From assembly GCA_949128115.1 (NCBI GenBank), contig OX421961.1, forward strand, positions 125,677,050 to 125,741,049: DNA of 64,000 bases. Direction: 5' to 3'. Source of the stretch: Anaspis maculata (taxonomy: Eukaryota; Arthropoda; Insecta; Coleoptera; Scraptiidae). Both the position numbers and the translations under genes were made by a program. Positions 14,201-24,600 of the stretch are shown one piece after another; positions within the stretch are counted from its first letter, which is position 1; each line of letters opens with the position of its first letter. The notes below the pieces were generated by a model, which made no database searches, was not told the DNA's origin, and saw only the letters and a list, made by a program, of their open reading frames with translations.

Positions 14201-17200
14201 ATATCGTTGCAATAGCCTTTAACCCATTATAGTGCGGCGCTTCAATTTGAACTCAGAAGATGTAATTTAGTCGGAAACGACACCAAACTTGTCAGTTTGG
14301 TCCAAAATTAACAAATAAAAAAATTTGTGCCGCGGCTAGAACTATCACCTTCCGTTCTCCCTCCTTTTGTAATATTGACATCTGTTTTGGGTGAAGTTAT
14401 ACTGTGAAGGTCTACTCCTTTGATAGACGTCACTTTTGAATCAGCTCGATAACCGACTTCAGTTTTTGCCCCTGGAAGGTAGGCAAATGGCAATTCTGAC
14501 AGCTGCACGGCGGTTCCATCGTGGGTCCGCCTCGTAAATAGTAAAGGACAGTCTGTAGAGCGTATGTGCCAAATTTCATGCTTTTATCACAAAATGCAAG
14601 GTGGTTCTTGCTAACCGCCGCCGCCGCACTATTAGTGCATAATGTTCGTTCACCTATAACAAAATGTACGTTTTTTTTTAAATGTCTATTTTTTCATGTG
14701 TTCCAGACTGGAACATGGAGGCGAAACGGTTTCGAAAGCAACGGTGTTTCGCCGAACGTCACCACCAGCATCAGTCTGGAACACCTGAACGGAAGCAGCG
14801 ACAGCACCCTGGCCCACAGTCCGCCCACTCCCAGCCCCGAAGCTCGCAAGCACAATCTCAGGCCCAAATCGCTAATCGAGAAAGCCAGGATGAATGTTGC
14901 GTATGTATATGTTTTCATTATGATTAGATTATGATCCGATATTGCTGTTGACAACTCGAAATGTCGCGTCTTTTGATATCCGACTGAGGTAAAATTGACC
15001 GCCTGGAAGGGATGTCATTGGGATTGACATCGTTGACAATGTTGACGTCGAAGATTAAAGCCATCTGCCATCTATCAAGAGTTATCCGAACCTCGAAACC
15101 GGTAGTGTCAAATTTTGACAGATTTGAGTTGTATTTCAGCTATTTACTTGATTGCGTGATGATCATCGGTAAATAATGGGTGATCAAATAATAATGATAA
15201 TTTATGTAATAATTTGCAGATGGCTAGATTCGTCCCTGTCGATCATGGAACAGGGCGTCAGGGAGTACGACACGCTGTGCCTGCGGTTCAAGTTCTACGT
15301 CTTCTACGATCTGAACCCGAAATACGACGCCATCAGGATCAACCAGATCTACGAGCAGGCCAAGTGGCAGTTGCTGAACGAGGAGATCGACTGCACCGAA
15401 GAGGAAATGCTGATGTTCGCCGCCCTTCAGCTGCAGGTGAACCTGCAGGCGAGCCAGCCTCAGCCCCTGATGGACAACGGGAACGTCGTCAGTGCCAACG
15501 AAGATGACATAGATGCCGCCCTGACTGACCTTCAGACGACCCTGGAGGGTTCCACCATAAGTGCCCACGCCAACGACATCACCCAAGTGCCAGAACTGTA
15601 CGACGAACTGAGGTTCTTGAAGTAAGTTCCCACGGATAAATCCAGCTGTTTTTTTGCCGCCCCTCTTCCACTGTTGCCAACTTGGCGCGATGTCTGTTGG
15701 GCTTAGAATGCGGCGTATCCCAGAAGTGTTGTACTTCCTTAGAGGTTTAATCCATTCCATTATTTCTGGACCGCACTAAGCTGTGGAAAATCTCGAGTGA
15801 GTTGGTGTGCCTGAGTCTGATGTTCAATGTCCATTTAACATTTCATGCTTCAAGAATCCTGTTGAATACGTAGATTGCTGTGTAGAATAAAGAAAGAGCT
15901 TCAAACCATGGTCTATGCTGTCACAGAAGCGGGGCGCCACCACGCCCCGGTAGGACGTCCTGGCCGAAGGGCTGTATCGGCGTGTGCGATTCGGATCAAC
16001 GAACGACCGGACCGGCTCGGAGCATACTCGAAAACTACGGGGAACAATAATTACAGCATTTCTGTTTTGGTCCAATCACAGCTTTTTTGACCGCCAGGAC
16101 AAATTTACGTCAAGTGGCAACAGTGCTCCCAACATCAAAAAGTACGGGGAAGAAGTATTTATTTATGTTTATGTTTGTGTTACAGACCCAAAAGGTTCAC
16201 CCTGAAAGCGTACAAGCGGTACTGGTTCACATGCCGCGATCTCCACTTGTACTTGTATAAAAGTCGCGAGGAGATGATCCATCGCTCGAATCCGGTGCAC
16301 GACATCAACCTGAGGGGATGCGAGGTCACGCCCGACGTCAACATCAGTCAAAACAAGTACGGAATCAAACTGGAAGTGCCCAGTGCGGATGGCATGTCCG
16401 AAATGTATATTAGATGCGATGACGTAAGTTTTGTCATTACTTAATCAAGTTAACTCATTCATTTAATTGTTCTGTCACCTTACTAATTTTGAACCAAGGT
16501 CAATTTGTGAAACATCGTTTAAATTAAAAAAAAATTTCGAGATCACAAACCAAACTGTCAGCTCCACGAAGATCTTTTAAAATTACCGTTGCGAACTGAA
16601 AGTAAAAGAAGTAAGATTGCCATTTGAAAAAAAGTTGACATCACTTGATTTGAAGTTGAGGAAATTATTATTTTTGCACTCCACAGGAAACCCAATACGC
16701 CAAATGGATGGCTTGTTGTCGTCTAGCGGCCAAAGGACGCTCGCTGGCCGACAGCAGTTACGAAACGGAAAAACAGACCATCCTCGACTTCTTGAATATG
16801 CAGAGACCTGCGGATGGACCCGCCATAAATCCGAACAGCTTGGACATTCAGTCCGAGGACTACATCGCGTCCAGATTTTTGAAGAAACTCAAGGGCAAAG
16901 TGAGTATGCTTGTACAGGGTTATATTCAACTCGTCGTGAAAATTCTGACCATAATCGCGTACAGAGAAAAAGGCGGAAGAAATTAATCGTTGAGGGAGCA
17001 ATGCGAGACGAAATGTAGGAACCTGGAGGGTTATTGAGTATGTCTGGTCAATTGAAGTTGATCATAGAACGTAGATGTCTGATAGTATGGAAAGGCTGCA
17101 ACAATTGAAATCATCCATATGATGGTGCTTTTCCTGTGCTTAAGGGATGTTTCTCGTGAGGGGGGGGTTGTATGCGTCGCATTAATAATTTGTCAGTGAG

Positions 17201-19156
17201 TGAGGTCTGGTAAGTTGAAGTTGATTTTAAATTCAAAGGGTGGAGTAGTTCTATCATATAAAGATACAAGTGCAATTGAAATCTTGGGATTTAATGTTCG
17301 CATTCCGTTATAAAGTATGAACACGCCAAAATATATTTTTGGATTTCTATTGTGCCTATAGAAATTAAGGAAAGAAAAAATAACGGTTATAAATACCTTT
17401 TTTTTTCGAAGTCAGACCTGACAAAATGCCATGATTAGTCAACCAGGTTTTAGCTTCGCGCTCTATGTTAGTTCCTAATGTTCGTATGTGTCGTGCGATT
17501 CGTTATTTGTTGACAATTTGACCATTAAACACACAGAGAGCGTGTAAAGTTTCGAAGTCTGGATTTATTTTTTCCTTTGTAGGAATTTTTAAAAAACGAT
17601 TTCACAGGTCAAATTGATTCATTATAAAGAAACGTTTTCCGATTATTTTTATTTTTCTACCGCTTCCTGTTTTCAAGCAGTGACGTCATCGACAAATATT
17701 TTTAAATGCAACCTCCTTTTCTTCACAGATTTGGATGGAATATGAAATTCTGATTCCAGAATAATGCACATGTATGCCTTTTGGTCTAATAGTTTAGGCG
17801 ATAATATTGTTTAAGTGTGGAAAAATAGGTGGAGTTGTTGGTTAATGTTCTTACCAAATGAAAAGTTTTTATCGCAGAAATGGCGCTGAATAGTTAAATA
17901 TTGATGCGGAAACTCATAATCAGCCATTTGGACCATTTTGAAAGTGTTCTTTCACATACTTTGAATTTTCTGTTTTCTTTAAATTAAAAGATTTTGAAAG
18001 AATACTTCCAAAATGGTCCAGATGATTTCTTATGAGTTTCAGCATCGATAATAAACTATTTCAGCGCCATTTCTGTGTTAAAAACTTTTCATTTGGTGAA
18101 AACTGAAAACATTAACCAACAACTCCATCTGTTTCTGCACATTGAAAAATTAATACCGCCTGAACTATCAGCGCAGAATGTGCATTATTCTAAAATCAGA
18201 ATTTCATAATCTATCCAAATCTGTCAAAGAGTAGAGGGTTGCATTTGAAAAAAATTGTCGATGATGTCGTTCAAACAGGAAGGGGTAGACAACTAAAATT
18301 ATCCGAAAATGTTTGTTCTAACATGAATAATTCGACCTGTTTTTCAAAAATTCCTACAGGGGAAAAATTAATCCAAGTTTCTAAATTTTACACACTCCCT
18401 GTAATTTGCCTTGTTAAGGCTCCAGTACCTCAACTTACTCATTTTTCAAATAATCATGGAACCATAGGCAAAACTCGAACTAGTCTTGCGCTACGAGATC
18501 ACAATGTTCATATCATGCAATTTCGCGAATTTCCGAATTTTGCTGACATAAGTGGACGGGCGGTCATTTTGTGAAATGAGGGGTTCCGCGGTTGTTCTAA
18601 TTGTTTCGGTACCTATGTACTTGAATTGACTATTAATCCATGGACCGAGAAAGAGAAAAGGCCTGTAAATAGTCCCATGCTCTTGATATTACGAGACATA
18701 ACGATCGTCTTCTTGTTGCAGAACTACAGAATCCTGGAAGCGCACGCCAACGTCAAAGATCTGTCCTTGATCGACGCCAAGATGAGCTACATCAAGGCGT
18801 GGCAGTCGCTGCCCGATTTCGGCATAACTCTCTTCGTCATCAAATTCATGGACAGCAAAAAGGAGGAGCTGCTCGGCGTGGCGCAGAACCGCATCATGAA
18901 GATGGACATCAGCACCGGCGACCACCAGAAGACCTGGAGGTACAACACGATGAAGGCGTGGAACGTGAACTGGGAGGTCAAGCACATGATGATCCAGTTC
19001 GAGGAGGGCAACATCATCTTCAGCTGCCTGTCGGCCGACTGCAAGGTCGTCCACGAGTTCATCGGCGGATACATCTTCCTGTCGACGCGCTCCAAAGACG
19101 CCAGCCAGACGTTGAACGAAGAACTCTTCCACAAACTAACCGGGGGTTGGTCCTAA
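10763..19156 (+). CDS. Fit1: Kindlin / fermitin family protein (unc-112-related), 5' exon missing
   Basis: Kindlins are cytoplasmic FERM-PH proteins that bind beta-integrin tails and phosphoinositides at adhesion sites and activate integrins together with talin. Six exons join in phase: 10763-11283, 14707-14900, 15220-15621, 16186-16423, 16687-16899 and 18722-19156, giving 666 residues plus TAA. In order they encode the end of F0/F1 ([16 protein letters not shown], then [13 protein letters not shown]), a hydrophilic F1 loop, F2 ([20 protein letters not shown]), a PH domain split over two exons ([14 protein letters not shown]) and F3 ending HKLTGGWS. The first exon opens two bases into a codon behind a good acceptor, and family members carry about 50 more N-terminal residues, so at least one coding exon lies upstream; I could not find it in 1-10762. 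In F3, AWNVNW keeps the tryptophan of the integrin-contacting QW pair of vertebrate kindlin-2, but the glutamine is alanine. Family assignment is very secure; the fly-style symbol Fit1 is approximate. Confidence 0.95.
11284..14706 (+). other. Kindlin intron of 3.4 kb with a foldback element
   Basis: The intron runs from GTAAAT to TTCCAG. It contains the tandem-repeat foldback element at 11556-12262 and a short GT-rich run near 12535-12551. Past 12300 the sequence is AT-rich, and I saw no supported exon in it; short open frames there have neither coding composition nor recognisable motifs. Confidence 0.85.
11556..12262. mobile_element. Foldback element whose arms are built of 72-bp tandem repeats
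   Basis: The left arm has about four units of about 72 bp starting near 11556, 11629, 11701 and 11774. Each contains a (G/A)TCCACCGGAAAAA-like block, GTCCACCACGCATTTATCCC and a TTCTGACACCGC-like block. The right arm (12130-12262) has two units in inverse orientation (GGGATAAATGAGTCGTGGAC). Beyond the units both arms share CCCATAGAC(A/G)TT(T/G)CAAAACT. Tandem repeats within long inverted arms are typical of FB/Galileo-type foldback transposons; the superfamily was not tested. Confidence 0.8.
14707..14900 (+). CDS. Fit1: Kindlin exon: F1 loop to start of F2
   Basis: It begins after TTCCAG in phase 0 (T-G-T-W-R-R-N-G) and ends in GTATGT with two bases of an alanine codon left over. The first part is a low-complexity Ser/Thr/Pro linker ([17 protein letters not shown]). 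The last part, [14 protein letters not shown], matches the conserved kindlin segment that leads into F2, which confirms the frame. Confidence 0.9.
15220..15621 (+). CDS. Fit1: Kindlin exon: F2 lobe
   Basis: Acceptor TTGCAG, donor GTAAGT. The split alanine codon is completed and followed by [11 protein letters not shown]. The exon carries the most diagnostic kindlin block, [18 protein letters not shown], then [17 protein letters not shown], an acidic linker ([17 protein letters not shown]) and the lead into the PH domain ([15 protein letters not shown]). Confidence 0.95.
16186..16423 (+). CDS. Fit1: Kindlin exon: first part of PH domain
   Basis: Acceptor TTACAG, donor GTAAGT. It reads [18 protein letters not shown] and [14 protein letters not shown], the characteristic N-terminal beta strands of the kindlin PH domain that is inserted in F2. 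Basic residues in [12 protein letters not shown] sit where the family binds phosphoinositide. The exon ends exactly at a codon (IRCDD). Confidence 0.95.
16687..16899 (+). CDS. Fit1: Kindlin exon: end of PH domain and end of F2
   Basis: Acceptor CCACAG, donor GTGAGT, 71 whole codons. [18 protein letters not shown] is the C-terminal helix of the PH domain with its invariant tryptophan. It is followed by the second half of F2 ([15 protein letters not shown]) and the connector FLKKLKGK before F3. Confidence 0.95.
17578..18360. repeat. Foldback palindrome of about 780 bp in the last kindlin intron
   Basis: Two arms of about 380 bp run outward from a centre near 17970 and are near-complementary along their length. 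Examples are AAATGGCGCTGAA at 17880 against its complement near 18060, and the outer ends TGTAGGAATTTTT (17579) against AAAAATTCCTACA (18346). There is almost no spacer and no open frame of note. It is most simply a non-autonomous foldback/MITE-like insertion. No target duplication was identified. Confidence 0.85.
18722..19156 (+). CDS. Fit1: Kindlin terminal exon: F3 lobe and stop codon
   Basis: It follows TTGCAG and reads [17 protein letters not shown], then [55 protein letters not shown] and the C-terminus HKLTGGWS with TAA at 19154-19156. This is the PTB-like F3 lobe that binds the membrane-distal NPxY motif of integrin tails. The C-terminal tyrosine/lysine-rich segment of the family is intact. 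Confidence 0.96.
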   Translation, partial: NYRILEAHANVKDLSLIDAKMSYIKAWQSLPDFGITLFVIKFMDSKKEELLGVAQNRIMKMDISTGDHQKTWRYNTMKAWNVNWEVKHMMIQFEEGNIIFSCLSADCKVVHEFIGGYIFLSTRSKDASQTLNEELFHKLTGGWS

Positions 19157-19500
19157 GCCTAAACACACAAAATCAGTGCCTTTTTTTCTTCGTAACCAGT
19201 GTTGTAACCATAATATGTTGAGAGTAACTTTTTAATGTCCTTTGTACATATTTTTAAGATTGTTAGGGCGGCCTAGCAGTATTCGGTAATGAAAAGTAAC
19301 AATTTTAATGATGATAATATGTAGGCACCATACAAAACACGCATTTTTGTCTTTTAGCCTGTCGAAGCTTATACATGTTACTTATATCATTGTTATTACT
19401 AAAGTTTCTAGACAATATATTTTTACAATTTTAACACTTACACTGTCTAGTGTATCATATTTTATCGTGAAAATAAAGTGTATTAACAGTTGTTAAAATG
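19157..19500 (+). terminator. Kindlin 3' UTR with poly(A) signal
   Basis: A canonical AATAAA lies at 19472-19477, about 315 bp after the stop, followed by T/GT-rich sequence as expected for a cleavage region. The exact cleavage site cannot be read from the sequence. Confidence 0.7.
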
Positions 19501-20940
19501 TGCCTTTTACCGCTTATGTGATTGAGAGAAAAATATCTTTTTTTCAGAACATTTTCAGATTCCTTTTTCTTATTAAAAAAAATTACTTGTGAAAAATTTT
19601 GACTAGAGGCTTCGTTTTTGAGATATTCAAGTCTGAAAACCATCTTGTCCATATGCAAACTTATCAAAGTAGGTTCTGACATTGACAATTTACGAAAAAT
19701 AAACCTGGCAAACCTGATGCCGTAGTTTAAAAAAAAAGTGGTGCATGGAAGCGCTTACCTCTATTGCCTGCTACAGCAAAAAAGTCGCTTGAAGCCCCGC
19801 AGAAATAGGAAAAAAACAGACGTCCCGACATCTCTGCAGTCGCATCTGGATTTCGATTATTTTTACTAATAATCCAGATTTCTACAAAAACCCAGCCTTC
19901 CAAAATTGTGAATTGAACCAAAGTTAATATGCGAGTATATTTTACCTTTTTGTCATTGCCGCCCGTTTTGGGCCGCTTTCATAATTTCGTCGCAGGCCGT
20001 GGGAATTGGGTGTCTAAACGACGGTAATACATCTCTGCGGCAACCGAGTCGCATTTCCACGCATGACACATCAATTTTTCACGAATCTCAACATTTTAAT
20101 GTCAGTTGGAACAGGCAGCATAACTGCCATTAAGAATAACTGCGATTTCCAGCAAAATTTTATGAGCGAGTCAACTTCAATCTGAGTTAGTTGCTAACAT
20201 GGTTGCTAAGCAACTGGCCTTGCTGCTGGCTGTCATATCAACTAACTTTGGATTAAAGTTAACTCACTCATTAAACTTCTGGTGAAACCCGCAGTTAATA
20301 TGCAAGCTTAATTTTTGAACAAATCCAGTTTCACGCCAGGTAAGAAGGCGGCAAGCCTATGATGCTAAAGTAGAAAATTTGCCGGGGCGCAAGTCCACAA
20401 ATTTTCAAAAGTCCAGACCCGGTCGATTGGGCGCATGAACCCTAAATTTCCGAACACATAATTATTTATTTAATAGCTTTGCATTGAAAACAATACGAAT
20501 TTGCTCCTCGAATTGGCAAGCTCATGCAGTAGGTAGTTGACCCTGGAGATGTGGTGCGTTATCGAAAATAAATTGGGCGGGAAAATCCGGTGTGTAAATC
20601 AAACAGCTGTTTTTTAGCAAATTTAAATGGCGTTACGTCAGCGTTGCTTTCGCGCCGCTGTTTGAAACCCCGGCGCTGCCAACGTAACAAAACCAAACCG
20701 ATTTTTAAAAATCCAGGCAAATTACGCTCCAGTTCCACGTTACGTACAAGGTAACGTAATTTGGAGCAGAATTACGTGAACGTGAGCTTGATTTTACGCG
20801 GAATGGTAAACTGTGCAGCAGCAGAAACCGGTAATTTCGCTTGATTTTGCGGCCGGGTTTAGTGACTTTGGTTGCTTGCGTTGCCATCTTGAAAACCGGT
20901 TGGCAGCTTCTAACCCCACCACTGCCGTTCCGTTCCCCGT
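19500..20940. other. Intergenic region between kindlin and ATAD2-type gene
   Basis: No exon is supported. The stretch 19960-20420 contains an inverted copy of a dispersed repeat that also occurs near 31600-31810 and 47540-47770. Short inverted arms are visible around 20130-20300. GC content rises toward 20900, next to the presumed promoter of the following gene. Confidence 0.7.
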
Positions 20941-20949
20941 CCTGTCTTG

Positions 20950-20954
20950 TCAGT
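20950..20954 (+). promoter_or_regulatory. Possible arthropod initiator TCAGT for the ATAD2-type gene
   Basis: A TCAGT initiator-like pentamer sits in a GC-enriched stretch about 100 bp upstream of a good donor (GTGAGT at 21047). No TATA box is evident at -30. This is inference from motif and position only. Confidence 0.3.
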
Positions 20955-21046
20955 GTCAATGGCAGTCGTTGCCCGAGGTTGTGGGAAGTTTTCGACGGTT
21001 TTTACAGAAAAAGAGCAGTGAAAACTTGGATTAGCACCCGCAAAAC

Positions 21047-21537
21047 GTGAGTAAATTCAACGCTCGGGCTTCATCCGCCTCTGTAATAACCGCTTTTGTT
21101 CAATTACGGCCGCTAACCAGACGCTAGCTTTGTACTTTGTTTTCTGCCGTCACTTTTTGTGCACTCATCCTGTTTGGCTTTGGCGACTTTCCTATTGATT
21201 TTCTGGTATATTTGCCGCAATTTCGGACAGGTTGTTAGGGCCAATCGTTATTTTGAAGCATGTTGAATTCGTCTACAGTTTGCCTTTCCACGTGTCCTTG
21301 GTAAAAAGCCGTATTTCGCAATACTTAGAAGTTGAACTCCCCTCAACTCCCGATGCTTTGTTTGCTATTTTAGTTTACTACCTACTTAGAGGTGGGCTCC
21401 TTGAATTCGAAGTGTCGGGCCCCACTTGGAAGCTTCTGCTTGTGGAGCCGTCCTTTCCAATTCAAGGTCGCGCCAATCGGCCCCATTATTGTTTTGTAAA
21501 TTTTCTATTTTATGGATATAACTGAGTTGTATCGCAG
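21047..21537 (+). other. Likely 5' UTR intron of the ATAD2-type gene
   Basis: A strong donor (AAC|GTGAGT) at 21047 and an acceptor (ATCGCAG) ending at 21537 bracket 491 bp, directly before the exon carrying the start codon at 21552. No coding sequence lies inside. It is inferred from splice signals alone. Confidence 0.45.
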
Positions 21538-21551
21538 TTGAAGGTGCTGTG

Positions 21552-21620
21552 ATGGTGAACACTCGGCGAATGGAGTCTGTCGGGTCGACACCAGATATCG
21601 GCACTCAGCATCGTACCAGG
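21552..21620 (+). CDS. ATAD2: ATAD2 exon 1 with start codon
   Basis: The ATG at 21552 opens 23 codons (MVNTRRMESVGSTPD) and ends in GTATGT. It is the first ATG after the presumed UTR acceptor, and the next exon continues in frame, so the start is plausible. Basic, unstructured N-termini of this kind occur in the family, but this exon has no diagnostic motif of its own. Confidence 0.75.
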
Positions 21621-24600
21621 GTATGTTCTTCTTGTAAAATTGTTACGCTATTATCTGGAACTCCATTTTGGCAAGTTAGGCTTTCATACGTGTGTTTTTT
21701 GGGCAATCCGGTCTAGACGAATCGCACTCGTGTTATCATTTGTCGAACATCAATCATGATTTTGTTTTTAGCGTGCGGTGCTTGAGGAAGAAGGCGCAGA
21801 GTCTTCCAGTAGAAGCGCCACTGAAGATTCCCAAGGGGAAGAAGAAGAAGTGCCAGTGTCGAGGGCCAGCAGGAGACGTGAAGACGTTCCTTTGGCCGCC
21901 CGAGTCAGAGAGCTACGCAGTAGGTTTGTGTACAGCGAAAGGAAGAGGAATTATCCATGTAAGTTGCCCTTCTGAGGCCACATTTTAGTATTTTTTGCGA
22001 ACATATTTGTGATTTTAGCTCGCGTCAGAAGCGAGCAAAACCGGAAAAGAATCATTAATGAGAGACACCGGCTGACGGTCTACTCATCCCGAAAAATGCA
22101 TAATGATTTGGATATGTACAACGGAAATGATTCTGAAGATGACATCTATACGAGGTAAATTCTTGTATGGTGCTTCAAACTCTTGCGCTATATTTAATTT
22201 TCTAAGTCTTCAAACTCTTCGGCAATTTTCATTTTCCAAAGTGTCCCAAATTGAAGAGTTTCACCTACTTCTAGGACAGATGAATGAAAATGGGCTGCAG
22301 CATCACTGTCTTTTCGATCATTTTATGATCTAGTGTAACAGCTGGCAGTACTGGAAGAGATGAATAATTATTAGTTATTATTATTATTGTACTTTTTTCA
22401 TGGGGTCCATCCATTGTAATATAACATGTTGCACAATGGAACTAGACCATTCAGAGCTTACACCAGGCTATTTAGGTCACCATAGAGGGCCATTGAAAGC
22501 TGAAGAGCAAATTACCTTTGTTGACATGAGTGGAATGATTAGTCAAATTGAATTTTTGCGTGACAAACCAGTGACATTTTGACACTTCTGTTCCTTTGCA
22601 GGTGTAAGTTTTAGAAATTTATACACTGCGGTACTCACGGGTGAGGGTGTTCACACTACATCCAAAACATTAGAAGTACATAATAAATAATATGTGTGCC
22701 TGTACTCACTTTTCCAAGGGGAATCCAATCTTGCCAAAATCTTCATTCTAGCTTTCAAAACAACCGAGATATGACATTCAACTTTTTTTCCTCTTATGGG
22801 TGCCATATTGGATTTTGACATTTTTGAATACAATATTTTTTTCTGGTTACAACGATGTGTCACATGTCACTGTTGAATTAATGCTTTTGAGCAAAAAAAT
22901 TTTTTTCATTTTTCAAAGAGTGCTTTGGAAACAAAAAACAAAATTAGCATCGACAATAAAAAAAAACGTAAATGTTCAACATTTATTCAACAGTGACATG
23001 TGGCACATCGTTGTAATCAGAAAAGAATACTGTATTCAAAAATATCAAAATCCAATATGGCGCCCATTAGAGAAAAAAGTTGAATGTCGTATCTCGGTTG
23101 CTTAGAAAGCTAGAATAAAAATTTTGGCAGCTTTGAATTCCCCTTGAAAAAGTGCTCTGACAATGTCTTGATAAGAAAAGGCCACCTTCAACCTCGCTTT
23201 GAATAAAAAATGTAAACAAAAATTCAAATTCCTGTTTTTTCACGATATCTCAAAAACTAAAATCGATACGTCAAATTTCTTTTGGGATTATTGATTGTCA
23301 TGGCAATGCGAAACTTTTTCCTGATTCAACCGACTTTATATCTCTCAAGATAAGCGAGATACCCATGCTTAGCCTCGAAAAACGGACACCTGTATAGTAT
23401 ATGCTTGAAAAAATGTCGCAAAATCTATAAAGAAACCTCTTATTGGAAAACCATCTATTTTGTCGATTTTTTATCGGTCATATCTTTGAGACGAATTCAT
23501 AGAATAAAACATTTGGCAGGTACGTTTTACTACCGACACACTTGATACATTGCACTACCTATCGATCAATTCGAAAATTCCAGGGCCCGTCTTTTTTTTT
23601 CAAGTTTCTGTCAGATATTTCACCCTGTAGGTATGCATATTTTTCAAAATCCCGTTTCATATTCGGAAACTGCATGAAGAAGGCTATGACACCGGCTGAT
23701 AGATTTTTTTGGCGCCATTGAACTGTGCCAAGGAAAAATTAATGACTTTCAATATTTCGCCTAACAAAGACGTTTTTGAAATTTGCAAGCGAGGTATCGT
23801 TTCTCACTAAAACGAACACGGGCAACGCGATTATTGAGTTAAAATTTACGTTTCGCTAACCAGACTGCAAGCATTTTTTAACTAATTTCGCTTGAAAATT
23901 TATCTTCTACTGTTGTGTGGAGTCACTTACTTTTCGGTTTCTTCTTTTTTATTTATATTATTTTCTGGTGAAAATACACTCAGATCGAATAATTAAAATG
24001 AAAGTGAAAACCCCTGGATTTTCCAAACTCTCCATTCTGGGCAATAGTAAAATTAGGAGATTGGAATTAGTACTTTAATTATTTACCTAATAAAATATGA
24101 CTTTTTTCGAAGAAAATGTCAGTGTTTTCTACTAAATATCTCAGTGTTTTCTACTAAATATATCAATGTGTAGGACCCCTCACAAACAATTCAGTACAAC
24201 ATGCATACTATACCGTCAACATTCAGCTTCTTTTTACTGCCATGAATTTGACAATTTTCTTTCTGGCTCAGATTTATTGGGCACATTTTCGCAGTGGAGC
24301 CGTACTTTTCACTGTATTGCAAGATGCACCGTAGAGCAATTCTTATCATTTATCGCTTTCAAGTCGTGATCAGTGTAGCTGCTCTGAGAGAGATGGCTCT
24401 CCGCTCGTGCTTTGGTGTGAATTTTAGACACGTTTCAATGTCATCTGCATCAATCCTGTGTCAGTCTTGTGAATCATGTTGTTGAATCATTCCCTAATTT
24501 TTGCTTCCTTTTAGTCTATTATGATAATCAAAAACCTGGGGGCTGGATTTACCGCGTTAAAAGTTAACCAAATTGAAGTGTGAAATGTTCAGAAAATCAA

